In this document: piece after piece, positions 18,079 through 26,388 of the stretch
Layout of the letters: each line of letters begins with the position of its first letter
Numbering within the stretch: the stretch's first letter is position 1
Assembly: GCA_003138515.1 (NCBI GenBank)
Contig: PLGG01000043.1
Coordinates: 1,519-59,310, forward strand
Length of the DNA: 57,792 nt
DNA from: Acidobacteriaceae bacterium
GTDB lineage: Bacteria > Acidobacteriota > Terriglobia > Terriglobales > Acidobacteriaceae
Reading direction: 5' to 3'
The notes under the pieces: model-generated
Told to the model about the DNA's origin: nothing
What the model saw: the letters and a program-made list of their open reading frames with translations, nothing else
The model's database searches: none
Made by a program: the position numbers and the translations under genes

Positions 18079-19683
18079 GTGAAGCACACGCTATTGTTCG
18101 TGATTGGAAGTGTATTAAGCTTGAGCGCGTTTGCTCAGGCCAGCCCGCAAAATTCCATTGCCCTCGTGCCTGCACAATCGAGACCCGCCTATATCGTTAG
18201 CGAAACTAGTCGCACCGCCGACGCAATTGATTATCAACATCGCGGCGAGGCTACGGAGGTGGATCTTGCCGGAACCGCTCTGCTGCCTTCAGCCGACGGA
18301 AAAGCCAAAGTGCGCAGCAAGCGCGGCACCATGGAAGTGGAGGCGACCTTTGGGAATCTGCAAAGCCCCACAACTTTTGGCACAGAATACCTGACCTACG
18401 TGATGTGGGCGATCTCACCTGACGGACACGCGGTGAACCTTGGAGAAATTTTGATTGGGGGAAACGATCGCAGCAAGCTGACCGCCACCACCGATCTCCA
18501 GGCATTCGCTCTGATCGTCACTGCGGAGCCCTATTTTGCCGTCCGCCAGCCCAGCAATGTTGTCGTGCTTGAGAACGTTGTTCGCGCCGGCACCCAGGGA
18601 ACATCCGAAGCAGTCCATGCGAAATATGAACTCATGGAGCGCGGTGGTTATATCCCGACTGGATACAAGTTCGACCCTGTGGTACTGGATGCCAAGCTGC
18701 CTTTGGAGTTTCTTGAAGCGCGAAATGCAGTTCGCATCGCACAATCTGAGGGCGCCGAGCAGTACGCCGGTGAGAGTTATCAGCATGCTGTCCAGCTAAT
18801 GAACAGTGCAGACGGATACGCGATAGAAAAGCATTCGGATCAGAAGGAACTCATCGCGAAGTCCCGCGAGACCGTGCAGACTGCCGAAGATGCGCGTGAA
18901 ATAGCAGTTAGAAGAATCGAAGAGGATCGCAGGGCGAGCGAACGCCAGGCTTCCGCGGATGCGCAGGCCAACGCGCAGGCGCAAGCTGACAGCGCGACGC
19001 GCCAAAAGGAGCAGGCTCAAACCGCTGCAGCAAACGCTCAGGCTGCCGCAACAACCGCCCAAGCAGCCACGGCAGACGCCCAGGCCGCTGCGGCAAAGGC
19101 CCAGGCGGACTCGGTTGCCAACCAGAATGCATCTGCAGCGGCAATTGCCGCGGCTCAAGCTGACGCTGACCATTCCCGATCGATTGCGCAGCAGGCGCAG
19201 CAGAATGAATCCCAGGCGGACAGCGATAAGGCGGTTCTGCGGGCGCAGTTGTCTGAGCAGTTGAACAAGATCCTGGAGACACGGGATAGTGCGCGCGGGC
19301 TCATTGTCAGCATGTCCGATGTTCTGTTTGACACCGGGCAATATTCGTTGAAGCCAGGCGCGCGGGAGAAGCTGGCCAAGGTTGCCGGAATCCTGATCGC
19401 TTATCCAACCCTCGACATTCAGGTTGGCGGCTACACTGACAACGTTGGCGGCGATGACATGAATCAAAAGCTGTCTGAGAACCGTGCCAGTGCGGTGCGC
19501 GATTACCTGGTGGGGGCGGGCGTAACTGCCAACTCCGTCTCAGCGAAGGGATTCGGCAATTCTCTGCCGGTCGCCTCGAACGATAACTCCGCCGGGCGTC
19601 AAGAAAACCGGCGAGTTGAACTGGTCGTATCGGGTGAAGCCATTGGAAGCCCGGTCAATGCTACGACTGGAAGCCTGCGGTAA
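18079..19683 (+). CDS. OmpA-family outer-membrane/peptidoglycan protein with a long Ala/Gln coiled-coil stalk
   Basis: The 534-residue exported protein starts at GTG 18079 (GCAGGAG upstream), with signal HTLLFVIGSVLSLSAFAQA. Residues about 30-215 form an uncharacterised domain. A region from about 280 to 400 is an almost pure Ala/Gln/Asp heptad repeat, predicted coiled coil. The C-terminal OmpA domain (MSDVLFDTGQYSLKPGARE, GYTDNVGGDDMNQKLSENRASAVRDYL, NRRVELVV) keeps the Asp and Arg that bind diaminopimelate in peptidoglycan. It probably spaces an outer-membrane-proximal domain from the cell wall. The Ala-rich stalk is repetitive at the DNA level. Confidence 0.85.
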   Translation: MKHTLLFVIGSVLSLSAFAQASPQNSIALVPAQSRPAYIVSETSRTADAIDYQHRGEATEVDLAGTALLPSADGKAKVRSKRGTMEVEATFGNLQSPTTFGTEYLTYVMWAISPDGHAVNLGEILIGGNDRSKLTATTDLQAFALIVTAEPYFAVRQPSNVVVLENVVRAGTQGTSEAVHAKYELMERGGYIPTGYKFDPVVLDAKLPLEFLEARNAVRIAQSEGAEQYAGESYQHAVQLMNSADGYAIEKHSDQKELIAKSRETVQTAEDAREIAVRRIEEDRRASERQASADAQANAQAQADSATRQKEQAQTAAANAQAAATTAQAATADAQAAAAKAQADSVANQNASAAAIAAAQADADHSRSIAQQAQQNESQADSDKAVLRAQLSEQLNKILETRDSARGLIVSMSDVLFDTGQYSLKPGAREKLAKVAGILIAYPTLDIQVGGYTDNVGGDDMNQKLSENRASAVRDYLVGAGVTANSVSAKGFGNSLPVASNDNSAGRQENRRVELVVSGEAIGSPVNATTGSLR

Positions 19684-19693
19684 CATAAGCTTC

Positions 19694-19729
19694 GATCCTC
19701 TGCGGACTCGCAAGAGGCTGCAGAGGATC
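19694..19729 (+). terminator. Hairpin after the OmpA-family gene
   Basis: GATCCTCTGC (19694-19703) and GCAGAGGATC (19720-19729) pair perfectly across a 16-base loop, directly after the OmpA stop at 19683. Only a short T-poor tail follows, so it may be a rho-assisted or weak terminator. Confidence 0.5.
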
Positions 19730-19782
19730 TTGAATCACTCGGCATCGACGGTAAGGCGAGCTCTTGTTTGCCGTGCACCTTT

Positions 19783-20496
19783 ATGAGTATTCCTGTTCGA
19801 CACGCAGGCTGGTTTCTGGCGCTCCCTGTGCATCGCTCGCTGATGCCGCATTGGCTCACGCACCTGGGAGCGCTGGGACTTTTCTCCGTTGCCGTTGTCG
19901 ACTCCTCCTTTATTCCTTTGCCTCTGCCCGGTAGCACTGATCTGTTGCTGCTCTGGTTGGTGGCCCACGGTGAAGGTCCGTGGTTGCTTGCCGCGACTGC
20001 CATAGCCGGCAGCCTTGTGGGCGGATACGCCACCTGGGACCTTGGGCGCAGAGGGGGCGAAGCGGCTTTGCGCCGCTATGTGCCTGCACGTCTTCTTGGC
20101 CGGGTCGTCGGATGGGTGGAGCGTCACCGCATCCTCGCCGTGTTTCTTCCCGCCGTGCTTCCTCCGCCGATTCCGCTTTTGCCATTTGCGCTCGCCTCTG
20201 GCGCCCTGGGCGTTTCGCGCAGCCGCTTCCTGGTCGTTTACGGCGCAGCTCGCAGCCTCCGTTACTCCCTCATCGCGTGGCTCGGCGTGGCCTACGGACG
20301 CCACGCTATTCGTCTGTGGTCAGGGACGCTCCAGAAATGGTCGACTCCACTGCTCTTTGTGTTCGTGACCATGCTGGTCGCCGGCACTTGCTTTGGGATC
20401 TGGAAGATTCGCGGCCTTCGCGAGACCGCTGCCAATGAGAAACTTTCGTTGCAAGATGAAGCATCTGGGAGAAGCGAAACTTCCGAGGCCGGTTAG
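19783..20496 (+). CDS. VTT-domain (DedA/SNARE-associated family) membrane protein
   Basis: The 237-residue polytopic protein has the VTT-domain layout: SSFIPLPLPGSTDLLLLWL (re-entrant proline-rich helix), GGYATWDLGRRGGEAALRR (the G-x-xx-GRRxG family motif), and LPPPIPLLPFALASGALGVSRSRFL. Such proteins include DedA/YqaA-type lipid scramblase-like or proton-driven lipid-carrier transporters; the substrate here is not known. ATG 19783 is my choice; a TTG at 19768 is also open and no strong ribosome site decides it. The C-terminal 30 residues are hydrophilic and cytoplasmic. Confidence 0.8.
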   Translation: MSIPVRHAGWFLALPVHRSLMPHWLTHLGALGLFSVAVVDSSFIPLPLPGSTDLLLLWLVAHGEGPWLLAATAIAGSLVGGYATWDLGRRGGEAALRRYVPARLLGRVVGWVERHRILAVFLPAVLPPPIPLLPFALASGALGVSRSRFLVVYGAARSLRYSLIAWLGVAYGRHAIRLWSGTLQKWSTPLLFVFVTMLVAGTCFGIWKIRGLRETAANEKLSLQDEASGRSETSEAG

Positions 20497-20511
20497 CCCC
20501 GATCCTCCCGT

Positions 20512-21777
20512 CTACACCACAAACATCGCTATCCCCGCGGCGAACATGGCCAATGTCGTGATTGCCACAACAGTCCATCCCAGGCGGGAACTCGGCTGGC
20601 CCTGCATCAGCTTCTTGTTCGCGGCCACAATGAGGATTGCCACAAGAAGAAAGGGCGCCAGCAATCCGTTGATGACCGCGGTCCAGTAGAGCGCCTTCAC
20701 CGGATTGATGCCGATGAAGTCCAGCACGACGCCCACTCCCGTCGAGACCAGGATCAGAGCGTAAAACCAGCGCGCCTGTCTCAGTTTCTTGTTCAAGCCC
20801 TGTCGCCATCCCAGCGTCTCGGCGAAGGCGTATGCGGCCGAACCCGCCAGCGTGGGGATGGCAAGAAACCCGGCGCCGACAATGCCGAGTGTAAACACGG
20901 TTGTAGCGAATTTGCCGGCAAACGGCCGCAGGGCCTCGGCCGCTTGCCGGGAAGTTTCGATATTCATGATGCCGTGCCGGTTGAGGGTGATGGCGGTGGT
21001 CAGGATGATGAAGAACATGACTATATTCGAGAAGAACGCGCCGACGCCCACGTCGAGGTTTCTTAATCCAAGTTCTTCGGTTGTGGCCCCTCTTCGCTTG
21101 GTGAGTGAACTCTGGCCTGCCGATTTCTCCTCTTCAACTTCCTCGCTGGCCTGCCAGAAGAAAAGATACGGGCTGATTGTGGTGCCGAGGATCGCCACCA
21201 GTGTCGCCCATTCATTTCTGGAATGCGGCACGGAAGGAATCAGGGTATCGCGCAGCACCTGGCTCCAGTTGGCTCCCACTACAAATGCAGTAATGGGATA
21301 AGCCATGAGCACAAGAACCAGCCACTTGAGCACGTTTGCGATCTGTTGATACTGGAGCCGAATCGTTGCCCACGAGATGAGAAGCGCGAACACCACGACA
21401 AACCAGTGGGAATTGACGCCGGACAGCATGGAGGCTGCATCTGCCATGCCCGCCAGGTCCGCGGCGATGTTGATTGTGTTGGCGATCAAAAGGGCTATGA
21501 CGAACGCGAGCAACAGCCATTTTGGAAATCGCTGCTTGAAATTCGCGGCCAATCCCTGTCCCGTCACCTTGCCGATACGGGCGCACATCATCTGCACCGC
21601 GGCCATCAGTGGCCACGTCAGCAGTGCGGTCCATAGCAGCTTGGTTCCCAGCTGCGCGCCGGCAATGGAATATGTGGCGATGCCCGATGGGTCGTCATCG
21701 GCAGCCCCGGTGATGATCCCGGGCCCAAGCGACTTCAGCAGCGCCCGAATCCAACGAGATGGAGCGGATGTCGGCAA
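20512..21777 (-). CDS. Nramp-family divalent metal transporter, non-canonical metal-site motifs
   Basis: The 421-residue protein has about 11 transmembrane helices and an N-terminal SLGPGIITGAADDDPSGIATYS. Canonical Nramp/MntH has DPGN in TM1 and MPH in TM6. Here TM1 reads DPSG and TM6 reads GTTISPYLFFWQ, with no Met or His at the expected place. This belongs to a divergent bacterial clade usually annotated simply as Nramp divalent metal cation transporter, and the ion need not be Mn2+ or Fe2+. A charged loop (EEVEEEKSAGQ) follows TM6. The start is TTG 21777, with no strong ribosome site. It is convergent with the VTT gene, 15 bases apart. Confidence 0.85.
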   Translation of the reverse strand: MPTSAPSRWIRALLKSLGPGIITGAADDDPSGIATYSIAGAQLGTKLLWTALLTWPLMAAVQMMCARIGKVTGQGLAANFKQRFPKWLLLAFVIALLIANTINIAADLAGMADAASMLSGVNSHWFVVVFALLISWATIRLQYQQIANVLKWLVLVLMAYPITAFVVGANWSQVLRDTLIPSVPHSRNEWATLVAILGTTISPYLFFWQASEEVEEEKSAGQSSLTKRRGATTEELGLRNLDVGVGAFFSNIVMFFIILTTAITLNRHGIMNIETSRQAAEALRPFAGKFATTVFTLGIVGAGFLAIPTLAGSAAYAFAETLGWRQGLNKKLRQARWFYALILVSTGVGVVLDFIGINPVKALYWTAVINGLLAPFLLVAILIVAANKKLMQGQPSSRLGWTVVAITTLAMFAAGIAMFVV

Positions 21778-21831
21778 TAAAGGATAGGGTGGGTGTTCTC
21801 TTCGGATCGATCCTGACTCGACTCAGCCTTG

Positions 21832-21857
21832 TGACCGCCCTGGTCCCAGGGCGGTCA
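21832..21857. repeat. Inverted repeat between csbD-like and Nramp-like genes
   Basis: TGACCGCCCTG (21832-21842) and CAGGGCGGTCA (21847-21857) form a perfect 11-bp stem with a 4-base loop. Both flanking genes are on the minus strand. It may terminate the CsbD transcript or lie in the leader of the Nramp gene. There is no T-tract. Confidence 0.5.
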
Positions 21858-21972
21858 AGAGGACAGAATCTCGCGTAAGCCGCCGCCCCCGATTATGCGG
21901 GCTTCATTGAGGCGCAACGTCAGGAATTACGCGTCCTTGCCTGGTTCCACCTTCGCCTGAGAATAACTCCAA

Positions 21973-22182
21973 TTACGGGCGTGTGTCTTGTTGCACCCTG
22001 GTTTCCCGGTTGGATCCGCGCACTATATCCTGGGCTTTCCCGAGGGTGTTCTCGGCTTTTCCCTTCACCTGCTGGGCAATGCCCTTGACCTGAAGCGGCG
22101 TATCGCCGGTCAACTTGCCTGCCTTTCGTTTGATGCTTCCCACCACGTCGTCGACTGTACCGTTCACTCGATTGCTATTCAT
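21973..22182 (-). CDS. CsbD-family general stress protein
   Basis: The 69-residue hydrophilic protein has the CsbD layout: NRVNGTVDDVVGSIKRKAGKLTGD followed by KGIAQQVKGKAENTLGKAQD, two amphipathic repeats typical of this desiccation and osmotic-stress family. GGAGG a few bases before the ATG on the minus strand gives a strong start. Its biochemical role is unknown. It is next to Nramp-like and Crp/Fnr genes. Confidence 0.88.
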   Translation of the reverse strand: MNSNRVNGTVDDVVGSIKRKAGKLTGDTPLQVKGIAQQVKGKAENTLGKAQDIVRGSNRETRVQQDTRP

Positions 22183-22678
22183 TGGTCCACCTCCGTGGAT
22201 TCAGCTCGTTGGGCTTTGGCGAAAGCGCCGAAATGCATCCTCGGCGCCTCGTTCAAAGGCCGTGTAACGTCTTGTCCGCTAAAGGGTGTGTAACTAGCAC
22301 GACCTCAGTAACTAGGCTCGCAATCGTTGGCGCCGTCATTTCCTGCTCCAACCTTTTTGAGCGTAGCGGCTCAAATCATGTGAGTCTGAGCAGTTTCGAC
22401 CAGTTGCGCCGCAGAGGATCCAGAACGCGACTTTACCACTTCGGGCTGAGCGACCCGATTTGTTTGACAGCGAGAGTTTTTTTGAGGCGGTTGGCGCAGA
22501 AAGTCGGCGAGGCAAAGAGCGACCTCTATCGGCATGACCTGCGCGAAAGTTCGCGGTCGCGAGCCGGTTCTCCCGGAACACGCAAGACCCACTGAAAAAT
22601 GGACAGGATCACTACCATTTGCAGAATTGTCATTGCGCCCTCACCTATCTACTTCCGGATTGAGTAAGTTCACTACGC
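22183..22678. other. About 500-base region without a recognised gene
   Basis: The stretch upstream of the CsbD gene contains only short overlapping frames on both strands, none with a recognisable domain or ribosome site. A minus-strand frame at about 22371-22592 reads like a decayed protein, but I could not place it. It probably includes the csbD promoter. Confidence 0.35.
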
Positions 22679-23164
22679 TCAGTTCATTTGAGTATCGGCG
22701 CGCCTCACTCCTTTTGCTTTCCGGGGACGAGGCTCGTAGCGCGAGTTATTTGATCGGGTGCAGCGCGGCGTTTCCGCGAAGCGCTCATGCTGAAACGGCA
22801 ACAAAAATACCAGATCGTCCGCCTGAAAGATTGCATAGCGAACCGGACTTCCGCAATAGAGGCAATCCGTTTGACTTGCTGAATGGACCGTGCCGTTCAG
22901 AACCTGGAGGAAAGTTCCCAGACACTCCGGGCATTCAATCGTCGCGTAACCCTCTCCAGCGGCGTTGCGCTGGTATCTCGCGATCCACACAGGCGAGGGC
23001 GCAGCAGCAGGCTGCTGCGCCAATCGCCCCGGCTGGGGGAGGGATTCCATCAACTTTAACAAATCGGCACTGCCGCGGCCTTCTTGAAAGATGGCATCTA
23101 CACCAACGCCGGCATCGGCGCCAACGCCGAAAGGGACTTCATCTCCCGAAAACGAACCACTCAT
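22679..23164 (-). CDS. Possible zinc-ribbon protein, 161 aa, unrecognised
   Basis: I do not recognise the family. The open frame begins at 23236, but the ATG at 23164 is a more natural start, without a strong ribosome site. Its most protein-like part is a four-cysteine module: IECPECLGTF, about 20 residues, then TDCLYCGSPVRYAIF, a CxxC...CxxC pattern expected to bind zinc. The N-terminal part is Gly/Ala-rich and the C-terminal tail Arg/Lys-rich. It lies 124 bases downstream of the second Crp/Fnr gene on the same strand and could be co-transcribed. It may also be a decayed gene. Confidence 0.4.
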   Translation of the reverse strand: MSGSFSGDEVPFGVGADAGVGVDAIFQEGRGSADLLKLMESLPQPGRLAQQPAAAPSPVWIARYQRNAAGEGYATIECPECLGTFLQVLNGTVHSASQTDCLYCGSPVRYAIFQADDLVFLLPFQHERFAETPRCTRSNNSRYEPRPRKAKGVRRADTQMN

Positions 23165-23288
23165 GGCAATCACTCGAATTCGCGGGAAGCCGCGAAGATG
23201 GGTATCTGGGCAAGTGTCCCATGGAAGGAATCGCAAGACTGTTCAATTTTGTACAGAGACTGCGGGGATGCCTTCGGCCGGCTTGGAG

Positions 23289-23999
23289 TTACTCCCCCGG
23301 GATGCCGGAAATGGCGGGCTTTTCGGCGTTGTCGTCTGGCAGTTGATCGTGCAGAACCACGTTCAGCAGCGACTTGTGGACCCGGATACGGCCGTCGTAT
23401 TCGACAAAACCCAGCTTGCGAAAACGATTCATGAAAAAGCTGACACGGGAACGGGTGGTGCCGACCATCTCGGCCAGGGTCTCCTGGGATACTTTGGGAA
23501 TTGTCGCTTCCGGCCCACCCTGCGCTCCAAATTCAGCCATCAACAGGAGAATCCTGGCCAGGCGCTTTTCGCTGGAGTTGAAGAGCTGATCGACAAGATC
23601 GGCCTGGATGCGCATGCTGCGGTCCAGCAGAAACTTCAAGAACAGGTCGGAGAAGTCATGCTCCTCGTGCATGACGCGGATCATCTCTTTCCGCATGATC
23701 TTGAGCGCAGTGCAGGCGGTAATGGCGCTTGCCGAGGATAGCCGCAGCCCGGGCACCGCTGCGAGCGCCCCCTCTCCTACAAAGTCGCCGGGGGCGAGGA
23801 TCGCGATCGTGGCTTCTTTGCCGGCCTTCGAGACGACCGTGATCTTCGCCCGGCCCGTTTGAAGATAGAAGACGGAATCTGCCGGGTCTCCCTGCGAGAA
23901 AAAGGTCTCCTTGGGCTCCAGTTGGACAATTCTTCGCCCCAGCCCGGCGCTCATCAGAAAGGCCGCGGCATCAAAAGTTGGTTTATCGAACTCAACCAT
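23289..23999 (-). CDS. Crp/Fnr-family transcriptional regulator (paralogue 2)
   Basis: The 236-residue protein starts at the ATG at 23999, with AAGGAGG on the minus strand; the frame remains open further upstream but that leader is not protein-like. Domains are as in the 9087-9791 protein, and long blocks are near identical: FFSQGDPADSVFYLQTGRA, VDQLFNSSEKRLARILLLM and MVGTTRSRVSFFMNRFRKLG. It has no FNR cysteine set. The two paralogues have the same DNA-recognition helix (TTRSRVSFFMNRF), so they probably bind the same operator, and they differ mostly at the N- and C-termini. It is divergent from the SYLF gene across about 570 bases. Confidence 0.9.
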   Translation of the reverse strand: MVEFDKPTFDAAAFLMSAGLGRRIVQLEPKETFFSQGDPADSVFYLQTGRAKITVVSKAGKEATIAILAPGDFVGEGALAAVPGLRLSSASAITACTALKIMRKEMIRVMHEEHDFSDLFLKFLLDRSMRIQADLVDQLFNSSEKRLARILLLMAEFGAQGGPEATIPKVSQETLAEMVGTTRSRVSFFMNRFRKLGFVEYDGRIRVHKSLLNVVLHDQLPDDNAEKPAISGIPGE

Positions 24000-24566
24000 A
24001 CGAGCAGCCTCCTTTTGAGATGCAGCGATAGCCCGAAACTTTGCAGGAAGAACGCAGCCCCATCGCGTTTCAATCTGCACTCCATTTCGCGTCCAGCCTG
24101 GCATAAACGACAGGAATAGGAGGGGGTCTGACCCAGCAAGCTGCTCATTCAAAACAACATCTGCAGCATTCCGCTGACCGCACAGCCCCAGCGGGGGCTC
24201 TACCACAAGCCTATACCCCTCCGGCCCAGGCCAATCTGTTCAATTTTGCTCACTTTTCTCGATTTTTTTCAAGAAGCGCGACGGGCTTCCTTCGCTGGAA
24301 CGTCATGCGATCGCCGGCGCCAGGGGAACCGCGGAGGGTTTGTATGAGGGCCCGCGGCTCGCACTTTCGGAGTTGTACAGTCCGTCCCAAAGACGTCTCC
24401 CGCAACATCGATTGATCGGCCGCCATCCACCTGATCGGCCGCCGTCCATCGAGAGAGTCCTATTGCTCAGACATTGCTCGTTAACGCCTCTAGAGTGAGG
24501 ATACCTTGTGCGCCTTGGTGCGCAATATGTAGGTGACGCTGCGCATGGGTAGAAAAGGTGAGATGC
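24000..24566. other. Divergent intergenic region between the Crp/Fnr and SYLF genes
   Basis: No gene is recognised. It should hold promoters in both directions. It contains a T-rich stretch at about 24235-24270 and a 19-base-period direct repeat near 24413-24448. GGTGAG ahead of 24567 is the ribosome site of the SYLF gene. Confidence 0.45.
24413..24448 (+). repeat. Two tandem copies of TGATCGGCCGCCRTCCA
   Basis: Copies lie at 24413-24429 and 24432-24448, differing at one base, with a period of 19. They are in the divergent promoter region, about 120 bases before the SYLF start. They could be a paired operator or a simple duplication. Confidence 0.5.
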
Positions 24567-25259
24567 ATGAAAAGATTTGTGACGTTAGTGGCATTGTTCA
24601 GTATGGGCGTAGCAACCTCCGTCTGGGCGGAGACTCGCGAAGATGTGCAGAACCGGCTCGACAACGCAACCTTGGTGCTGCACCAGATCATGGCCGCCCC
24701 GGATAACGGCATTCCGCAAGAGGTGCTGGAGCACGCGAAATGCATTGCTGTCGTGCCGCACATGATCAAGGGCGGCTTGGTCTTTGGCGCCGAAAACGGC
24801 CGAGGCGTAGCCACGTGCCGAACGGAAAACGGATGGAGCGCGCCGGCCTTCTTTGCTATCACAGGCGGTAACTGGGGATTGCAGATCGGCGTCGAAGGCG
24901 TGGATCTGGTTATGGTTTTCCAGGGCGACAGAGGGATGCAACGGATGATCTCCAGCAACTTCCAGCTTGGAGCGGACGCCTCCGCGGCAGCCGGACCAGT
25001 GGGACGCCATGCTTCAGCCAATACCGACTGGAAGCTGGATACCGAAGTCCTCACCTACTCGCGGGCCAAAGGCCTGTTTGCCGGGCTCACGTTGACCGGT
25101 GCAAATCTTCGCCGGGACGACGATTCCATGAATGCCTTCTACGGGCATGAGGTTTCCACGCACAGCGTTCTGCGCGGCGAAGTGGCGACTCCTGAATCGG
25201 CAAGTCCGTTTATCAATGCAGTCAGGGAGGCAAAAGCTCAAGCAATTGCATCCAACTAA
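24567..25259 (+). CDS. Exported SYLF-domain (YSC84-like) lipid-binding protein
   Basis: The protein is 230 residues with Sec signal KRFVTLVALFSMGVATSVWA. The mature part is a SYLF domain: LDNATLVLHQIMAAPDNGIPQEVLEHAKCIAVVPHMIKGGLVFGAENGRG, then ITGGNWGLQIGVEGVDLVMVFQG, and a C-terminal YSRAKGLFAGLTLTGANLRRDDDSMNAFYG block. SYLF domains in eukaryotes bind phosphoinositides. The bacterial exported versions are common in Acidobacteria and of unknown role. ATG 24567 (AAAGGTGAG upstream) is preferred over GTG 24558. Confidence 0.88.
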   Translation: MKRFVTLVALFSMGVATSVWAETREDVQNRLDNATLVLHQIMAAPDNGIPQEVLEHAKCIAVVPHMIKGGLVFGAENGRGVATCRTENGWSAPAFFAITGGNWGLQIGVEGVDLVMVFQGDRGMQRMISSNFQLGADASAAAGPVGRHASANTDWKLDTEVLTYSRAKGLFAGLTLTGANLRRDDDSMNAFYGHEVSTHSVLRGEVATPESASPFINAVREAKAQAIASN

Positions 25260-25338
25260 CCGTGGCTTGTGAACGCGTTGTTTGCGCCTGGGCCGGGTTT
25301 CCCGTCTCAGGCGCGCAATCGAGAGAGGTGTGTTGACT

Positions 25339-25488
25339 ATGCTTTGGGCAATCTTCGTCGTCGTTCTCGTCCTATGGCTTCTCGGCTTCACGTTCCATAT
25401 AGCCGGTGGCCTGATTCACCTTTTGCTGGTGGTCGCGTTGATCATCCTGGTCTTCAACCTGGTCTCCGGTCGCCGTGGGGTCTTATAA
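25339..25488 (+). CDS. 49-aa membrane protein, lmo0937 family
   Basis: This tiny protein consists of two hydrophobic stretches, LWAIFVVVLVLWLLGFTFHI and GGLIHLLLVVALIILVFNLV, and ends in SGRRGVL. It has the layout and closing SGRR typical of the lmo0937/DUF5670-type family, whose function is unknown. GAGAGGTG precedes the ATG. It follows the SYLF gene on the same strand. Confidence 0.78.
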   Translation: MLWAIFVVVLVLWLLGFTFHIAGGLIHLLLVVALIILVFNLVSGRRGVL

Positions 25489-25740
25489 AGCGGCCTCGGC
25501 CTCGGGTGTCAGTCAACCTTGGCGCCCGAGAGCCTCCGAGGCCTGAAAACTCGCTCATTCCCTGTAAACCGATCCCTCTCCGGCACAGCTCTGCGGTTTC
25601 TCCGCGGAGCTATGTGCCTTGTGGAAGTGCGCACTCGCGGGCGCTGCCGCATACTCCGCCTGTCCGCCCGGTCTAAGCGAGTCCCCAGAGCAATTTCGTG
25701 CATCATGTGTGAGGTACACATAGATACTCCGGGAGGATTT

Positions 25741-26136
25741 GTGCCGAGCACACAGACATTGCTAGCTCAGGCCTACTCTGCCTTCAATCATCGGGATATC
25801 GACAGAGCCCTGGCGCTCATGAGTGAGAACGTCAGTTGGCCCAAGGCATCGGAAGGCGGACGTGTCGTCGGGAAAGAAGAGATTCGGTCCTACTGGACCC
25901 GTCAGTGGAAGGAGTTCGATCCTCACGTGGAACCACTTGAGGTGATCGACCATGAAGGCGGCATTACCGACGTCAAAGTTCATCAGCTCGTGAAAAGCCT
26001 TGGTGGCGATGTCCTTTCCGATAGCGAGGTGTGGCACGTCTATACCATCGCGAACGGTCTCATCGAGCGCATGGACCTCAAGGAAGGCGATGCGAGCTCG
26101 GACCCAACCCCATCTGCGGCATTCTCCAGACACTAG
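25741..26136 (+). CDS. NTF2-like (SnoaL-type) protein, 131 aa
   Basis: The cone-shaped alpha+beta fold is recognised from LLAQAYSAFNHRDIDRALALMSENVSWPKA, then VVGKEEIRSYWTRQW and SEVWHVYTIANGLIERMDLKE. Such proteins are small-molecule isomerases, hydrolases or structural pockets; the specific role is unknown. GTG 25741 is chosen for GGGAGG at 25732-25737; the frame is open from 25519. No signal peptide is seen. It is alone on its strand and closed by the hairpin at 26323-26352. Confidence 0.78.
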   Translation: MPSTQTLLAQAYSAFNHRDIDRALALMSENVSWPKASEGGRVVGKEEIRSYWTRQWKEFDPHVEPLEVIDHEGGITDVKVHQLVKSLGGDVLSDSEVWHVYTIANGLIERMDLKEGDASSDPTPSAAFSRH

Positions 26137-26322
26137 CATGTGTCAGGTTCTGCCGCTGTTCCCTGAGCGGGAACGCCATGCCGGCCGGCGTTCCCATCTT
26201 TCCGGCTCGCTGCGGCAGGATTCGTAATGGGATGTCGCATTCTCTTCGGTAATCATCGAAAAATTCCAGCATTTGGCCGATTTGCGAGCTTCGTAACAGC
26301 CGCAAATGCCTCAGCAAAAGCA

Positions 26323-26352
26323 AAGCGGCGGAGCTGGTATGCTCCGCCGCTT
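26323..26352. terminator. Strong hairpin terminator between convergent genes
   Basis: AAGCGGCGGAGC (26323-26334) and GCTCCGCCGCTT (26341-26352) form a perfect 12-bp stem with a 6-base loop. On the minus strand the stem is followed by TTGCTTTTG, so it mainly serves the Gly-rich gene ending at 26389. It could also stop readthrough from the NTF2-like gene. Confidence 0.7.
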
Positions 26353-26388
26353 GTTGTCGTACTCGCCGCCTGATTCAGCGGCTACGGG

